Of a DNA stretch of 64,000 nucleotides, positions 44,401 through 56,200 are shown piece after piece. The notes beneath the pieces were generated by a model that saw only the letters and a list, made by a program, of their open reading frames with translations, was not told where the DNA came from and ran no database searches. The position numbers and the translations under genes are program-made. The stretch lies in contig NC_056527.1 of the NCBI RefSeq assembly GCF_019175285.1, positions 114,006,238 through 114,070,237 on the forward strand. Reading direction: 5' to 3'. The stretch comes from Sceloporus undulatus (Eukaryota; Chordata; Lepidosauria; Squamata; Phrynosomatidae). The stretch's first letter is position 1. The number at the start of each line of letters is the position of its first letter.

Positions 44401-47304
44401 AAAGTGAGCTGAAAGAAATATGAGTTATTTTTCAGACTGGCTGGATATAATGTCTGGTGAATATATGTTTGAGTGCTTTTTTGTGCAGTGACTACTCATC
44501 AAGGTAAAAGCCTGGTTCTAATATGCACATTTTAAAAACCCTTGAAATTCAGCTTCTCTTCTGTGTGAATGTCCTAAGTATGTGAAAATATGACACAGAT
44601 TCTTGGAACTAGTGGAAATGAACCTATTACTAGTGATTAATCTTCCCCATTCCTTTTTGTCTCCCTTCCAAACTATTTATAATGCTAATCTCTATTTGGC
44701 TTTTAAACATTAGTCAAGACATTATTTTCCGGTGAAATACACATCTTCCCCTCCATAGATAATAAAACAAGAGCCAGGGATTATGTATAAAGCAAAATGA
44801 TGCAATTCCTCCTGTCATCACAGCAATCTGTCTTCACAATGCAGGACCAAATCCCCAGTTTGAGTGAAGATTACCTTCACAACTTTAGGCCAATTCTACA
44901 ACAAATCTTCCCTATCCTCCAATTAAACCAGTTTTTTTAAAAAATTACCTTTTGCCCCAGATTTTGCAAGAAAATCTGGGGCATTCCAGAGCAATGCCTG
45001 GTAGCTGTATACAAACACATCCCACTGTGACACCCACCGCCCCAGTGCCACCACCACAAGTAGCTCCCTATGAGGTCACAACAAGGCACCCAGCCACATG
45101 ATTAACACTGGTTGCCTTGTTTCTCATGTCTTGGGGACACATATGTAGACAGTCACCCGGTGTCACTACAGAGTGAGGAGGTAACGGAAGAATCCAAGCA
45201 GCTCTGGGACCAGAATATTCTGGGATCATCCAAGGGTATCCTTGTCAGTGGCTGGGGAGAGACCCTCTCTCCTTGATCCAATGCCCATTGATCTAGTCTT
45301 TGATGGGGGGAAGAGTTGCTAAGCACAACTCTATTGTGCCTTGTTCTACTGACTGGGAAGAGCCCCTCTCTCCATGTTCCAATTGCTCTCTCACCTATAG
45401 GAGAGGAGCCAGAATCTTCTGGACTTATTCCATTTCCCTGTTGTCATTCCCATTTATTTATTTATTTTGTTATGACTTATTTAGATTATAAAGCTGAGGG
45501 CAAGGAACTTTCAAACTATTTTTTTATTGCCCTTGGAGCCTGGTTTGTATAAAGAACCTGGTATAACTGATCTAAATGAATCAAAAAATAAGCATTCCCA
45601 TTCACAGATCTTACCTGTGGAATCTTGTAGAGATCTAAGAGTTCTGCCATATGGAAAGAAATGTCTGAGCTAAGACCCCCAATAACGGCTCTTAGGTCTT
45701 TCTGGGTGCCACACTGATAGTTTGGGACAAACTGGTGCAATTTAAAGAGCAGGTGCAGAGTGGTACGATAGGTCCTCTTTGCATCATAGTAGCTGTCAGA
45801 GATGTGGAACCCGAGGGTGACATTGGGCAAGAAGCGGGGATTCTCATTAATCTCATTTATGGCAAATGCCAAGGCAAGGATGTGCTGGTAGAATTTTGTC
45901 ACCAAGCTGCCAACAGAGTGACATGTTCATTCAGAAGCAAATGCTACAGGGCAAGCAATCATTTGTCTAACACTGATTAAAAATAAGACAATCTAAATCA
46001 GAGTCCCTTTACTGGGGGGAAAGCAAGATACGAATGAATGAATGAAATAATAATTATCCCGTTTTGAAACAAATCCATACAAGCTTTCCTCATTATTTGA
46101 AACAGGAAGAGATCATTTGGAGTAACTAAGAAGCAATAGATTCTTCATAAACATGACCATGGCTAGAATATGAACAATGAGAGCAGCAAACAAGGAAGAC
46201 AAAAGGCATTTATTGTGAATTTGTGAAGTGCAATTGAAAATAAGAGAATGATGCAATCTTGTTTAACCCTATTCAGAAGAAAGCTCCATTGAAATCAGTG
46301 GACTTGCCCCTATATCTTAGACGATTTAACATTGCCCTTATTTTCTGGCTGCACACAGTTCCATTAGATCTCAGGGATGTCCTTCTCAACATTGCTCCCT
46401 GAAATTCTCTCAGTAACTGAATTATAGATTTTGTAAATATAAAGCTTTACTAATGTGCCACATGTACTCCATGAAAGAAAACTGTGAAATTATGCCTTTC
46501 TTAACCCTCAGTTGAAAACCTGTGACTTTCTTCACCTTTAGTGCAATCCATCCTAGTAGGAGTTTTAGGCTAATATATACCTCCAAACCAAATTATGATA
46601 TCTCTTCTTCTAAAGCAAGGGGTAGTTGAAAGCTTTTTGATAACTCCTTCATTTCTAACTTTTAAAATTGTTTAATTGGGTTTTTTAATTTTATATTTAA
46701 ACATTTTAATGCTTTTGTATTGTTTTGTTCACCACCTTGAGTCCCTATACTGGGGAGAAAGAAGGAATACAAATAAATAAAACAATGATAATATTAAATA
46801 GTAACATTGCCCCATCTTGAAAGTTTTATTACTTTTCCTGAACCTGGAATACTGCATAGTTATACACCATTAGATGTGCTTTAAAATTTCTCAGATTTTT
46901 ATATACAAAACATTGAACAAACTAGTGTGCCTTCTTGAAACCAGACCAGGCAATTATGAACTGAATATTATTGATGTGAGCACACCCATACACATGCATT
47001 CTTTGGTGTAAAAAAACTATATCCTATATAACAAATACCTAGATTTCTATGCCTATGTGGAAAAAAATGGGGAGAAAGATCCTTACATTGGAATATCATG
47101 TCTCAGCTCTTCTGAAGGGGGTTCCGTGAAGGAAAGTTCATAGAAAGTGTAAATGATCTGTGAAGAAATCCCGCCAATGAGAAGGCCTCCTGGCTGGTAC
47201 CACTCATGTGGGACGGCAAGGGCTTCACTTGCCGGGCATTTCATCAAATCTACTCTATATATCATGTGAGGCAGAAGCAGCAGCAAAAACACTAACAGCA
47301 CCAT
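38442..47304 (-). CDS. V2R gene B: complete type 2 vomeronasal receptor, 880 aa
   Basis: Six exons on the minus strand: 47087-47304, 45615-45906, 43545-44408, 41308-41535, 40463-40589, 38442-39355. Lengths 218, 292, 864, 228, 127 and 914 bp sum to 881 codons with stop; all junctions are in phase with GT/AG sites, and no stop interrupts them. The start is the Met of [19 protein letters not shown], a typical signal peptide, because an upstream in-frame Met would put a charged stretch before it. Exons 1-4 form the Venus-flytrap ligand domain ([36 protein letters not shown]), exon 5 the cysteine linker ([25 protein letters not shown]), exon 6 seven helices ([59 protein letters not shown]), ending KREELR. 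Expected in vomeronasal neurons. It is the best intact gene in the window. Confidence 0.95.
39432..39580. mobile_element. CACTGCAGAAATAATCCAG-type MITE, diverged
   Basis: 'ggaatcctgggacctgtagt' and 'ttgtttctacagtgtagatg' mark the two halves, in intron 5 of gene B. Confidence 0.6.
40150..40392 (-). mobile_element. tRNA-derived SINE in intron 5 of gene B
   Basis: On the minus strand it has a tRNA-like head with a B box (GGATTTGAATCC palindrome near 40325), the 'gggtcaccataagttgaaaa' body and a CAACAACAAC tail. The same insertion, with the same flanks, is at 51425-51645 in gene C, so it predates the duplication. Confidence 0.85.
40723..40915. mobile_element. foldback MITE, TSD TTG, intron 4 of gene B
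   Basis: The left end GGAGATTATTGCACACC mirrors the right end, which on the other strand reads GGACTTTATCACACC. The flanks are the direct repeat TTG (40720-40722 and 40916-40918). 'gacttacctcttc' and 'gaagaggtaagtc' extend the pairing inward. It is absent from the matching intron of gene C, so it inserted after the duplication or was lost there. Confidence 0.8.
41623..41650. repeat. (CA)n microsatellite
   Basis: ACACAC run in intron 3 of gene B. Confidence 0.9.
42010..42432 (-). mobile_element. about 430-bp MITE with inverted ends, copy 2, intron 3 of gene B
   Basis: Inverted relative of 1464-1898; the ends are 'tactgatgtataagtctaga' and 'cttatagtcaagtatatacg'. No counterpart is seen in gene C. 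Confidence 0.75.
42936..43290. mobile_element. foldback MITE, TSD ATA, intron 3 of gene B
   Basis: The left end GGAGATTATTGCACAGC mirrors the right end (other strand GGAGATTATTGAACAGTC). The flanks are the direct repeat ATA (42933-42935, 43291-43293). The interior contains two mirrored blocks ('gatgcagatgggttccagga' type and 'ctagctgcatcccattgg' type), so the whole can fold back. Confidence 0.8.
43350..43382. repeat. (CG)(CA) alternating tract
   Basis: ACACGCGCACGCGCGCGCGC followed by a CA run, in intron 3 of gene B. Confidence 0.9.
44960..45570 (+). mobile_element. palindromic element plus L2-like tail, intron 2 of gene B
   Basis: The 'cagaatattctgggatcatc' palindrome and the 'attataaagctgagggcaag' tail recur at 55740-56370 in gene C at the matching place, so they predate the duplication. 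Confidence 0.55.
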
Positions 47305-48140
47305 CTGATGACAAAGTGTCACTCCAAAGTCAATTCTTCTGCATCCACCTACAAACTCTTCATTGTCATGTTGTTGATCTACTTTGAACAAGGTATGTCA
47401 GATTGCAGCCAACCCTGCCAGTATCCTTCATAAGAAGAAGTGCATCCTCCTTGACAACATCATGACTGTTAGAAAACCATGACTCCAGTGACAGCCGATA
47501 TACAATGATCAGAAACTAGACATGCGCAACAAAAGGCAAAACCTGTCAAAGTTCACATTAACAGAGCCCTCACCTCAGCTCCAAATGTTACACATGGAGT
47601 CATCTATTATAACCACAGTCAGACATACTTATTGATGCTTTTTCTAGTACCACCTGGAATAGTGTTGGACTCTTGTCAATGAGTGTGATTCAGATAATTG
47701 TAGGGGGAGAGATAATTTGTTCTGCAAAGTTTTTGTCTCTGAGGGACACTATTGATAATAAACATGTTTTTCACATTGCTCTGTGTGGGAAATATGTTCA
47801 GGATCACATATTCATTTGCATAGGGGTCAACGTATTCATTTACATAGGGAAGAATGACTGATTTCATCCATTTTCTCCTCGCCACCTGCAGTCTTTGAAA
47901 ACAATGCACTTTTCAAAGAGGTCTTGCTGGTGGGGGATGTTTCTGGTGGCAGGACAGAGAGTGAAGATTGAGGAGGATATAAAAATATTGTTCTTATATC
48001 ACCTGGATAAGCCACAGTATAGGGTGGGATATAAATATTAAAATAAACAGATTAATAAATCAGTCTCTCACTGTCCTCCCTACCATAGACAATGCTAAGG
48101 AATGATGGAAATGTTAATGTGAATACATTTTGACCACCAC

Positions 48141-48600
48141 CGACTTGTAGAAATTATCCCAAGATCGACCTCAATTTATGACATGTGTTCTCACCACCCC
48201 ATTGTACCTCAGATCTGTCAGTCAGTCTGAAAAGTATTTGTTGAAGAAATAAGAACCTGTTTCCTAAACAGTTTTATATTGAGGTTTGATAGAGCTTATG
48301 GGTATTCTTCCATTCCTGCTTGCATCATATCCCAATTTTCTACTCCTACAGCTTATGTTGTCCCAGAAATATTGAAATCTTCCCATAAAGATGTTTGGTT
48401 TCTCCATCCAGGCCTTCCATCCACTGATGCATGAAGTTGGCTGGGTTTTGTAACAGATATATGCATCCTTTATCCACTCTTTGGCCCTCTTTTAAAAGGG
48501 TAGTTATTTGCAAGTTGTCTACTTGATCCTGACTTAGTTGTACTTAGAGAAGACTTGTTTAAATAAATGGGATTTAAGACACAATGATTACATTCCAAAA
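48141..48600. other. intergenic, no gene seen
   Basis: AT-rich DNA between the duplication unit and the MITE at 48601. No motif or coding signal found. Confidence 0.5.
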
Positions 48601-48676
48601 CACACAGCAGAAATAATCCAGTTTGAGACTGCTTTAACTGCCTTGGCTCAATGCTAGGGAATCCTGGGAATTGTAG

Positions 48677-48745
<69 letters not shown>

Positions 48746-49242
48746 TTTTATATTTTCCCGCCTCTCCCAGTTGGATCGAGGTGGGATTACAGTCCAATAA
48801 AAATACATACAAATCTATCTATAAAATACAATTACAATAACTAATCCTTTACAAACTAACTCATCGTCAATAAAAATCTCTGTAAAAATCTACGCAATGG
48901 TCAGAGAAGTGGAGCAGTGTCTCCTACACAAATTCATATGGGTAAGCTCACCAGAAGAGATTTGTCCTAAGTGCCTTCTTAAATGTCTCCAAATAGGTAA
49001 TAGGATGGATCTCTTCCGGGAGATTATTCCACAATTTCGGAGCAGCTAGAGTAAAGGCTCTTTGGGAAGTCAATACAAGTCTAGTTGATTGATATTCTAA
49101 CAACTTGTTCATTGTGGCATCAGGACTGTCTGACAGAGAAGGCTAAATGTCTCACAAACTATAGTTCCCAGAATTCCCTGGCATGGAGCCATGACAGCTA
49201 AAGTGGTTTCAAACTGGATTATTTCTGCAGTGTGCTTTGGAC
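48601..49242. mobile_element. CACTGCAGAAATAATCCAG-type MITE split by L2 3' end
   Basis: The outer halves read CACACAGCAGAAATAATCCA on the left and CTGGATTATTTCTGCAGTGT on the right. Between about 48677 and 49115 is an L2 3' tail in minus orientation, beginning with an (AAT)n run (48677-48744) and ending with 'attattccacaatttcgg' region DNA shared with 6700-6720. The order of insertion is MITE first, then L2. Confidence 0.85.
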
Positions 49243-49499
49243 CTACATTACTAAGTCATGATGATTAACTTAAACCCAATTGTTTCTTTATGTCTGTTTC
49301 AAAATATCAGACAGTCCAAGTTGTCCAGGTCCTCAAGGAAGCCTAGGCCAAATAAAAACATAATGCAAATAAAATATCACCCCACTGTCCTCTTGGTACG
49401 GAGTACGGATGACACACAGCCCAAACTACAAACTACAGACGTCCAGCCAGTTCAGCACCAAACTCAGGATGTACTCCCCCTCCCCCTTATAATGGAATA

Positions 49500-49836
49500 A
49501 AATAGCTTGCCTTTTGCTCTGGATCCTCCCAGAAGATCCCGATCCTGCCATTGAGAGACCGTGTGGCTGTTTACAATGCATCCCACTGTGCTGCCTGGTG
49601 CAACAACTGTCTTGGCACTTTACTCATTCTGAGACCAGAACAAGGCACGCAGCCATGGGATCACCTCTGGGTGCCTTGTTCTGACCTGATCAAGCAATTC
49701 ACTGTGGTGGCAGCTGCATCTGGTGGGACAGTGGGACACATGTGCAAAGAGCCGGACAGTATTACAACAGAGGATCCCATTTAAAAGCGAAACATCAGTG
49801 CAGCTATGGGACTAGAATACTCCAGGATACTCCCCA
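49500..49836. mobile_element. palindromic GC-rich element
   Basis: 'ccagaacaaggcacgcagcc' and 'gggtgccttgttctgacctg' form the centre of a foldback; the ends are near 'cttttgctctggatcctcc' and 'gggactagaatactccagga'. Related to 35745-36020, 44960-45250 and 55740-56100. Confidence 0.55.
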
Positions 49837-49994
49837 CCCACTTCCTCATGCTTGAGCCTGGTTTGGTGGCCATGGAAGCAATGCCCATAGTGATGGTTTT
49901 GGCCAGTATGCAAGAAACAGCCATAGGGAAGATAACTCCCAAAGCTGATTGCCAGAGAAAGCAAGATAGTTTCCTAGATCTCCCAAGAAAACAG
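49837..49994 (-). pseudogene. V2R exon 6 fragment (helices 2-3)
   Basis: The minus strand codes for FCFLGRSRKLSCFLWQSALG, then [20 protein letters not shown], then GSSMRKWVG. It is closest to gene D (62730-62900), not to gene C. It is an isolated 158-bp piece joined directly to DNA that matches the 3' flank of gene B, so it marks a rearrangement breakpoint. Confidence 0.8.
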
Positions 49995-50226
49995 AATAAT
50001 AATTTCACATGCAATGTTTTATTTTCTACTTCACAGTCATATGAATTGGTCACAACATTGACATATTGACATAAACATCAAGAAAGATTAACTGTACAGA
50101 TATATATGACAACTGAAGTCAGCTTGAGTAAGCCCTCTGTTTCCATTGCCTACACAACAAAAGAAAAATACCTTAGGGTTTACAGTGTTGAAAATATATA
50201 GTTACTAAAAAGTAAATCACGTGTGT

Positions 50227-51824
50227 TCAATAGAGTGCTTCACATTTCCTCTAGTTCGTGTTCCTTTTGTTGTTCGCTCCGGTCTCAGAAGAATAATATA
50301 ACATTGGGAGTAAGATACAAGCCGTAACCCAGCACGGAGGCTAAGATAGAGAAATCTCCACAGCTACCATGTACTTTCCCTTTACACTCAAATAGGTTGG
50401 GACAAAGGTCAGCCAAACACTGCAGAACATCAGCTGCTGAAGGTGATAAATTTGTGCTTCTTGAAGGCATTTGGCAGCTTCCTGGGCAGAAAAGCCACTG
50501 TGAAGCTGATGATGGAGAGGAGCCCCATGTGCGCCAGGACCAGATAAACACATGATGCGCAGACCCCTCCTTGCATTCTACTGTGATCTCTTGGCTTGTG
50601 ATGTGCTGCATGTTCCAATCTGGAAAGGGAGGAGAGGTCCCCAACCACACCATGCAAATGCTTGCTTGAATTAATGAACACGCAGAGAATGATGGGAACT
50701 GGCCAGTCTTTCCCCAACCCCTTCTCATACCAGACCCTGGTTTTGTGGCATGAAAGCAACAACTACAGTGATTGTTTTGGCCACACACATGCAACCGCCA
50801 CTGAAAGATTATGCCAACACAGATTGCCTGAAGAAAGCAGGTTACTTTCCTAGGTTTTCAAGGAAAGAGGAAAGAGCAAGGAACGCAAATCAACAGAGAG
50901 ATGAGGAGTGCGTAAGTGATGTCCCGGTTGTTGGCTTTGATATGGGTGTTCTTCTGTGCTTGATAAAAATTCCTAATACCAAAGCTGTCATTGCAGAAAA
51001 GAAAGAGCAATGAGGCTAAACTAATCCTAAAGGATCTTCATAAGACAGATAACTATCTTCTTGGAATGCACTGATCATGATCGCTGCTTGGATATTGATT
51101 TTCTGGGCATGAACACAATCAACTGTATCTGAAAAGAAGTTTAAAAAATTAATATAAAATAAAAATAAATTATTTCTCATGTTCACCCCTTTTTTGATAT
51201 AGAATTCACACGGAAGTTTCTATGCATTTTCTTATCTGATTTTCTATCTGATTTTGTTGTTATTATCTTTTTTTTTTATTACATTGTAGTGTTATTCTTA
51301 AAACATTCTCAGGATGAATTAATTACTCCTGTTCTCATTATGTTTTCTTTAGGGTTGCAGATATTGCAACATAGTAAATGACAAAATTAATGCACAACTG
51401 GCACTGGATATAAAAATGACACCTGTTGTTTTATCATTTTCAACTTATTGAAAAAACTCATGGGGTTTTTCTTGTCCGAATTTGTTGAGGAGGTTTGCCT
51501 TTTTACCTTTTCTGAGGTTGAAAGTTCTGACTTGGGCAAGTCACCCAATAGTTCACCTACTCAAGAGGGGATTTGAACCCCGGCCTGTCTCGTATTAGTC
51601 CATCCTCCAAACACTCCACCACACTGTCCCTCTTAATTGTTAGCATTTCTTACATTATAGCCAATTGTATATCAAATCAGGAATTTTGACTTATCACATA
51701 CCTTCTTGGTTGAAATCTTTCCTTCTGGACATTGACACATTCATAGCAGCAAAATGTATAACCTTCTCTCTTTTTCTTCTGATAACCAGGTGGCAGGGGT
51801 CATTGCATAATGAAAGGGGATGGC
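50227..51824 (-). pseudogene. V2R gene C exons 5 and 6, crowded with single-base indels
   Basis: Exon 6 lies at 50227-51128 (902 bp against 914 in gene B) and exon 5 at 51702-51824 (123 against 127). Splice sites match gene B, but many single-base losses and gains break the frame throughout, for example 'gggagtaagatacaagccgt' where gene B has two more bases, while base substitutions are few. The encoded parts are recognisable ([33 protein letters not shown]). Either the exons are dead, or this stretch was assembled from unpolished long reads. The second reading is favoured by the indel/substitution ratio. Confidence 0.75.
51425..51645 (-). mobile_element. tRNA-derived SINE in intron 5 of gene C
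   Basis: Same insertion as 40150-40392, with the shared flank 'gttagcatttcttacattat'. B-box region 'ggatttgaaccccggcctg'. Degraded. Confidence 0.75.
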
Positions 51825-51962
51825 CTATCACATAAAGGGGTAGCAAGGGGAGAGGAATTTACAAAAGAAAATTGAAATATTTTTGCGGTCATATCTGATG
51901 TACAAAGAAATAATTGTGCTCCCAAATATACCTAAATAAAATGGACTGTTGGTACTTTTCCG

Positions 51963-52490
51963 ATGTTGTTGTGGTGGTATTGCCGTCAAGTATTTTGAGT
52001 TTATACTGACCCTAAGTGTGTACCTATGACAAGGTTTTCTTGTGCTGAGAGCATGTGACTCACCCAAGGTTTACCCCATGGGTTTCCAAGAGCAATGTAG
52101 ATCAAACCTGTCTCCAATCTATAAGCTTATTGCACAGCTCTCCGTGGCACAGGAATGGAATGGACAGAACAGAACGGAAGGTATTCGAACGAGGGGATGT
52201 GTCTTCGCCTGGGAGAACACTGCCAATGCTGCCGGAAGTCCCCAATCCGTTTCCCCATCCGTTTCACAGCAGTCGATTTTAAGAAACTTTCTAGAATCAT
52301 TTTGAAAATGGCTGCTGTGGGAGGATGGAAATGGATTGGGGACTTCTGGCGGCATCGGTGGCATTCTCCCATGCAGTAAGACACTTCTCCTCCGTTCCTA
52401 CCCTTTCGTTCCGTTCGTTCCCGTGCCACGAGAGCCATGCAAAACCTTATAATCCAATGCTCAAAACACTACAGCACCTGGCTCTTTCAG
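51963..52490 (-). mobile_element. SINE split by foldback element
   Basis: The SINE body (51963-52120, 'tatactgaccctaagtgtg') and head (52449-52490, 'aatccaatgctcaaaacact') are separated by the foldback at 52124-52448. Joining across the ATA duplication restores the spacing seen in other SINE copies. Confidence 0.7.
52124..52448. mobile_element. foldback MITE, TSD ATA, intron 4 of gene C
   Basis: The left end AGCTTATTGCACAGCTCTC mirrors the right end (other strand AAGGTTTTGCATGGCTCTC). The direct repeat ATA is at 52121-52123 and 52449-52451. Inner blocks mirror as well: 'gaacactgccaatgctgccg' faces 'cggcatcggtggcattctcc'. Confidence 0.75.
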
Positions 52491-52952
52491 ATATGGCAGA
52501 TGCTAATTTTACTCTGTTGTGGAATAATTTTACACTATGGGATTAGAGATGAGAGGAAAATGCAGGTATAAAGGCATTCTCTGCAAGTCTTTAGAAGATC
52601 TCACTTACCCAGGACTTAACCAATGAAGATCCAGAATGCTCCGCAACAACCCATTCATGGGGACGTCGCAGGAATGATTTGTTGTTGGAGTATTCCTGGA
52701 TCTTCATGGATTGAGTCCTGGATCAGAGCAATGTCGTCTGAAATCTTCCGTGCAATTGCACAAAACTTGATGCCTTTTTCTTCCCTGGGGAGAAAGACCT
52801 AGGAATCAGTGCAAACTCTATTCATTTGAAGAACAGAAAATGTGATGGTTTATTGGATTTCTCTTGAAGAAATTTCATCAGGCTCCCTCAGTCCAATCAA
52901 AGTTCAATAAAGTTATGGAAAACATTGAAAATTTACAGTGCTATACAAATAA

Positions 52953-52955
52953 AGC

Positions 52956-52989
<34 letters not shown>

Positions 52990-53012
52990 CAACAACAACA
53001 ACAACAACAACA
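52953..53012. repeat. (AAT)n(AAC)n microsatellite
   Basis: Trinucleotide run in intron 4 of gene C; the poly-Asn frame across it is an artefact. Confidence 0.95.
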
Positions 53013-53256
53013 TTGAGTTGTTTCGGTATTTTACTTGGAAAAAATATATGACATTTTCAAATGTTGTAGGTATAATTATTTCTCACCTTCTTGTTGTACT
53101 GGCATATAATAGGAGACATCAGCTTTGTTGCTTAGATTGGAAAGTCATGATGGAGTTGGATTATACAGAAATTAGGGGTGGGGAGAAAAATGAACCTGGT
53201 GGAATCACCCATTTGGAAGAAGGAGGGACTCCCCAAAAACATTTCATGATCCATAC

Positions 53257-56200
53257 CTGGTTATACCTTCTTGGCCATGTGATCATATTCTCATGAATGG
53301 TGAGTTGTTTTCCTTTAGGAGCTTTGGGATCTACACTTCCAACTTTTACTCTCCAGAAGGACGAGTTTGGAAATATGACCATATTCATAATGTCAAACCC
53401 ACCGTCTAGTTCTTTATGTTCATTAAATGACATCGTTTCTCCAACAGAATTATTGAATGAAATGCCCTGTAGAAATTGATGGAGCTTATTGAAAGAGAGA
53501 AAAGAACATAGTGGGATAAGAAAGTGCTGCACTCTTCATACTGTAAAATCATCTTCTTTTTCTGATACAGTTACATACACACACATTGCTAATCAGTAAA
53601 ACTAGTTATTTTGCCATGAGAGGCTGCTTTTAAAAATTGCAACTTATCTTTTCTGGGTTTTAAATACAGAAAGACAATTGCTTTTTCACATTTATTTATT
53701 TATGTCTTTATTTTATGATATTTCTTTATTTTATGATTTTATGATATGGCTACCAACTCCCAGGGGCTCACATGTGTATACAAGTGTGTGTGTGTGTGTG
53801 CCTTCAACTCGCCTGTTGACTTATGATGATTCCATGAATTTCATTAATTTTCTTAGTCAAGGAATGCTCAGAGGTGATGAAGACAGTTCAAACAACACAA
53901 CAATAAAAACATTTTAAAAACACATTAAACTATTATTTAAAAATGTTTAAAACAATTTAACAGCAATCCTAAAAGACAATTTTAAAGCAGTTCAAACAGA
54001 GCAAATTGAAACATCAAAGTCCATGTGAAACAGCACTGTTTGAGCTGCCTGCCAGAAGCTTAAAAGAGATGGAGCCAGCCCAACTTCCTTGGGCAGAGAG
54101 TTGTAAAGATGAGGTGCTGCTGCAGAGAAAACCCTGTTACATCTATCCACCAACCTAACTTCATAATATGTTGGGCCACACAACATGGGCCTCCATTGAA
54201 GATCTTAAATTTCTAACAGGCTTCTATGGGATGAGGTGGTCTTTCAAATATCCTGTATTCTACTAATAGTTTTCTCCTGATATTTGTGGCCAAAATGGTG
54301 TAACCCAAGAAAGAGAGCTCCTTTCTAAATACAATTATTACCTGCCAAGGCTGGAGATCATGAGGTATGACTGTTCTGACCCCTGCCATTGATCTGAATT
54401 TGGCTCTATGTTTGCTCATGGCATCAATTGCGTGTGCCACGACATAGACAGCATTATAGATACTGTAGCTGTGGCCAGTCATACGCATTTCAAAAAGATG
54501 TTCAGGAAGACTCTCCAGTCTCTTTGATCCAGTACATATCTCATGGACATCCATTAGTAACACTGGACATTGAAACAAACAGTCAAAGGTTTGCTCCCAG
54601 AAGTCCTTGAGAAATCCATCTCTTTCTATCCTGCAGGGCTTTACAGTCTGAAGAAATTTCTTAAACTTGGGAAGATCATAGGAATGAATTGTAAAGGCAA
54701 TGGTCCCTTGGAAGACTTGCAGATCTGAGCCCATTTGAAGGCACGTTAATGCAAAATCAATCTGGGCAGTCATAATCCACACTCTTTCAAAAAATGTGGT
54801 ATTGTTATAGCCAGTAGCTCCTAGAAGCATGAAATAACTCAGCCATATAATGGACAATGTTTCTCCATAAACAACAAATGCATTAGTTTTGGTGTCAGTG
54901 AAAGGTTGATAAATACTCCAAACCTTATTATTAATTTCATTCAATTTATCCAGATGGGTTTGTTTTGGGATTCTTGCAATGAAAGCTGAACAGATTTCAT
55001 TTTTGTAAAGCAGTGGCTCTAAGATCTTCAAGAAATGTTCTCCACTGTCATCATCAACAGTAAAGAACCCAATCCATATCCATCCAAAATACTTAAGTAA
55101 TTGAATGATACTTGTGTATTGATGAGCTTCATTTGGAACCATGCGATATAAAGAAGGGGGCTGTATAATCCATTTCTCTTCTGGAGCAAATGAACCATAA
55201 GTGAGCTGGAAGAAAAAGTTGTTAGTTTTGAGAGAAGCTGGATGGAATGTCTGGTGCGTCAGAATATGGGTGTTTTTTTGTCCAATGAATACTCATCAGG
55301 GTTCAAATATGCAAGTACAGAACACCTGAAATTCAGTTTCTCTTCTGTCAGAATGATCTAAGTGTGTGAAAATATGACACAGATTCTTGAAACTAGTGCA
55401 TGGACATAAACCTATTTTAAGTTATTAATGTTACCCATTCCTTTCTATCTCCTTCCCGTCCACTTCATAATGCAAGTCTTTATTTGCCTTTAAGCATTAG
55501 CCAAGACATTATTTTCCAGTTAAATGCACATCTTTCCTTCCATGGACAAGAAAAGAAGCCCCAGGGCTTGTTTACATAGGCCAAATGAAGCAATTTACAC
55601 TCCACCCCATCCCATCCTCTTGATGACCTGTCTTTACAACGTAGGGCCAAATCCCTGATTCAAATGCAGACTGTCTTCACGATGTAACACTAGTTCTGCA
55701 CTGAATCCACCCTACCCTTCCCTTAATTTTTTTTAAAACTTATCTTTTGCTCAGATTTTGCAGGAAAACCCAGACCATTCCGTAGTTGTCTACACACATG
55801 TCGCTTGATGCCACCACCATAAGTTGCTCCTTCTGAAGTTACAATGAGGCACCCAGCCATGTGATCAGTGCTAGGTGTCTCATTTCAGACCTCAGAGAGA
55901 GCTATCCATTCCAATGGCAGCAATACTAAGCAGCACAGAAGTGATATGTACTATGGATTGCAGAGGTAATGGGAGAAATTATTATATTATTGCTAGTAGC
56001 AGTAGTAGTAGTATCCTGCTCTTTTCCCAGAACTGGGACTCAGGGCAGAATCCAGGGCAGCTCTGGGACCAGAACATTCTGGGAGCAGCCCAAAGTATCC
56101 TAGTTGATGCAGATAATCCCCCAGTAGCTGGGGAGAGCCCCTATCTCCATGTTCCAACTGCCATTGCTCTAGCCTTTAAATGAGAGGAGGAAAGAGCAGC

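Larger units (their letters stand above)
38160..48140 (-). repeat. tandem duplication unit 1 (gene B)
   Basis: Gene B with its introns, 3' flank (from about 38200) and 5' flank (to about 48140) is paralogous to 49998-59050. The distance between the two start codons is 10872 bp. Intron blocks line up, for instance the exon 2-3 introns (44410-45600 and 55210-56400) and the 5' flank with 'tgatgctttttctagtacca'. Confidence 0.85.

Noticed and set aside
48470-48808. Poly-Tyr frame
   Set aside because: Translation of an (AAT)n run on the minus strand.
52925-53296. Poly-Asn frame
   Set aside because: Translation of an (AAT)n(AAC)n run in intron 4 of gene C.
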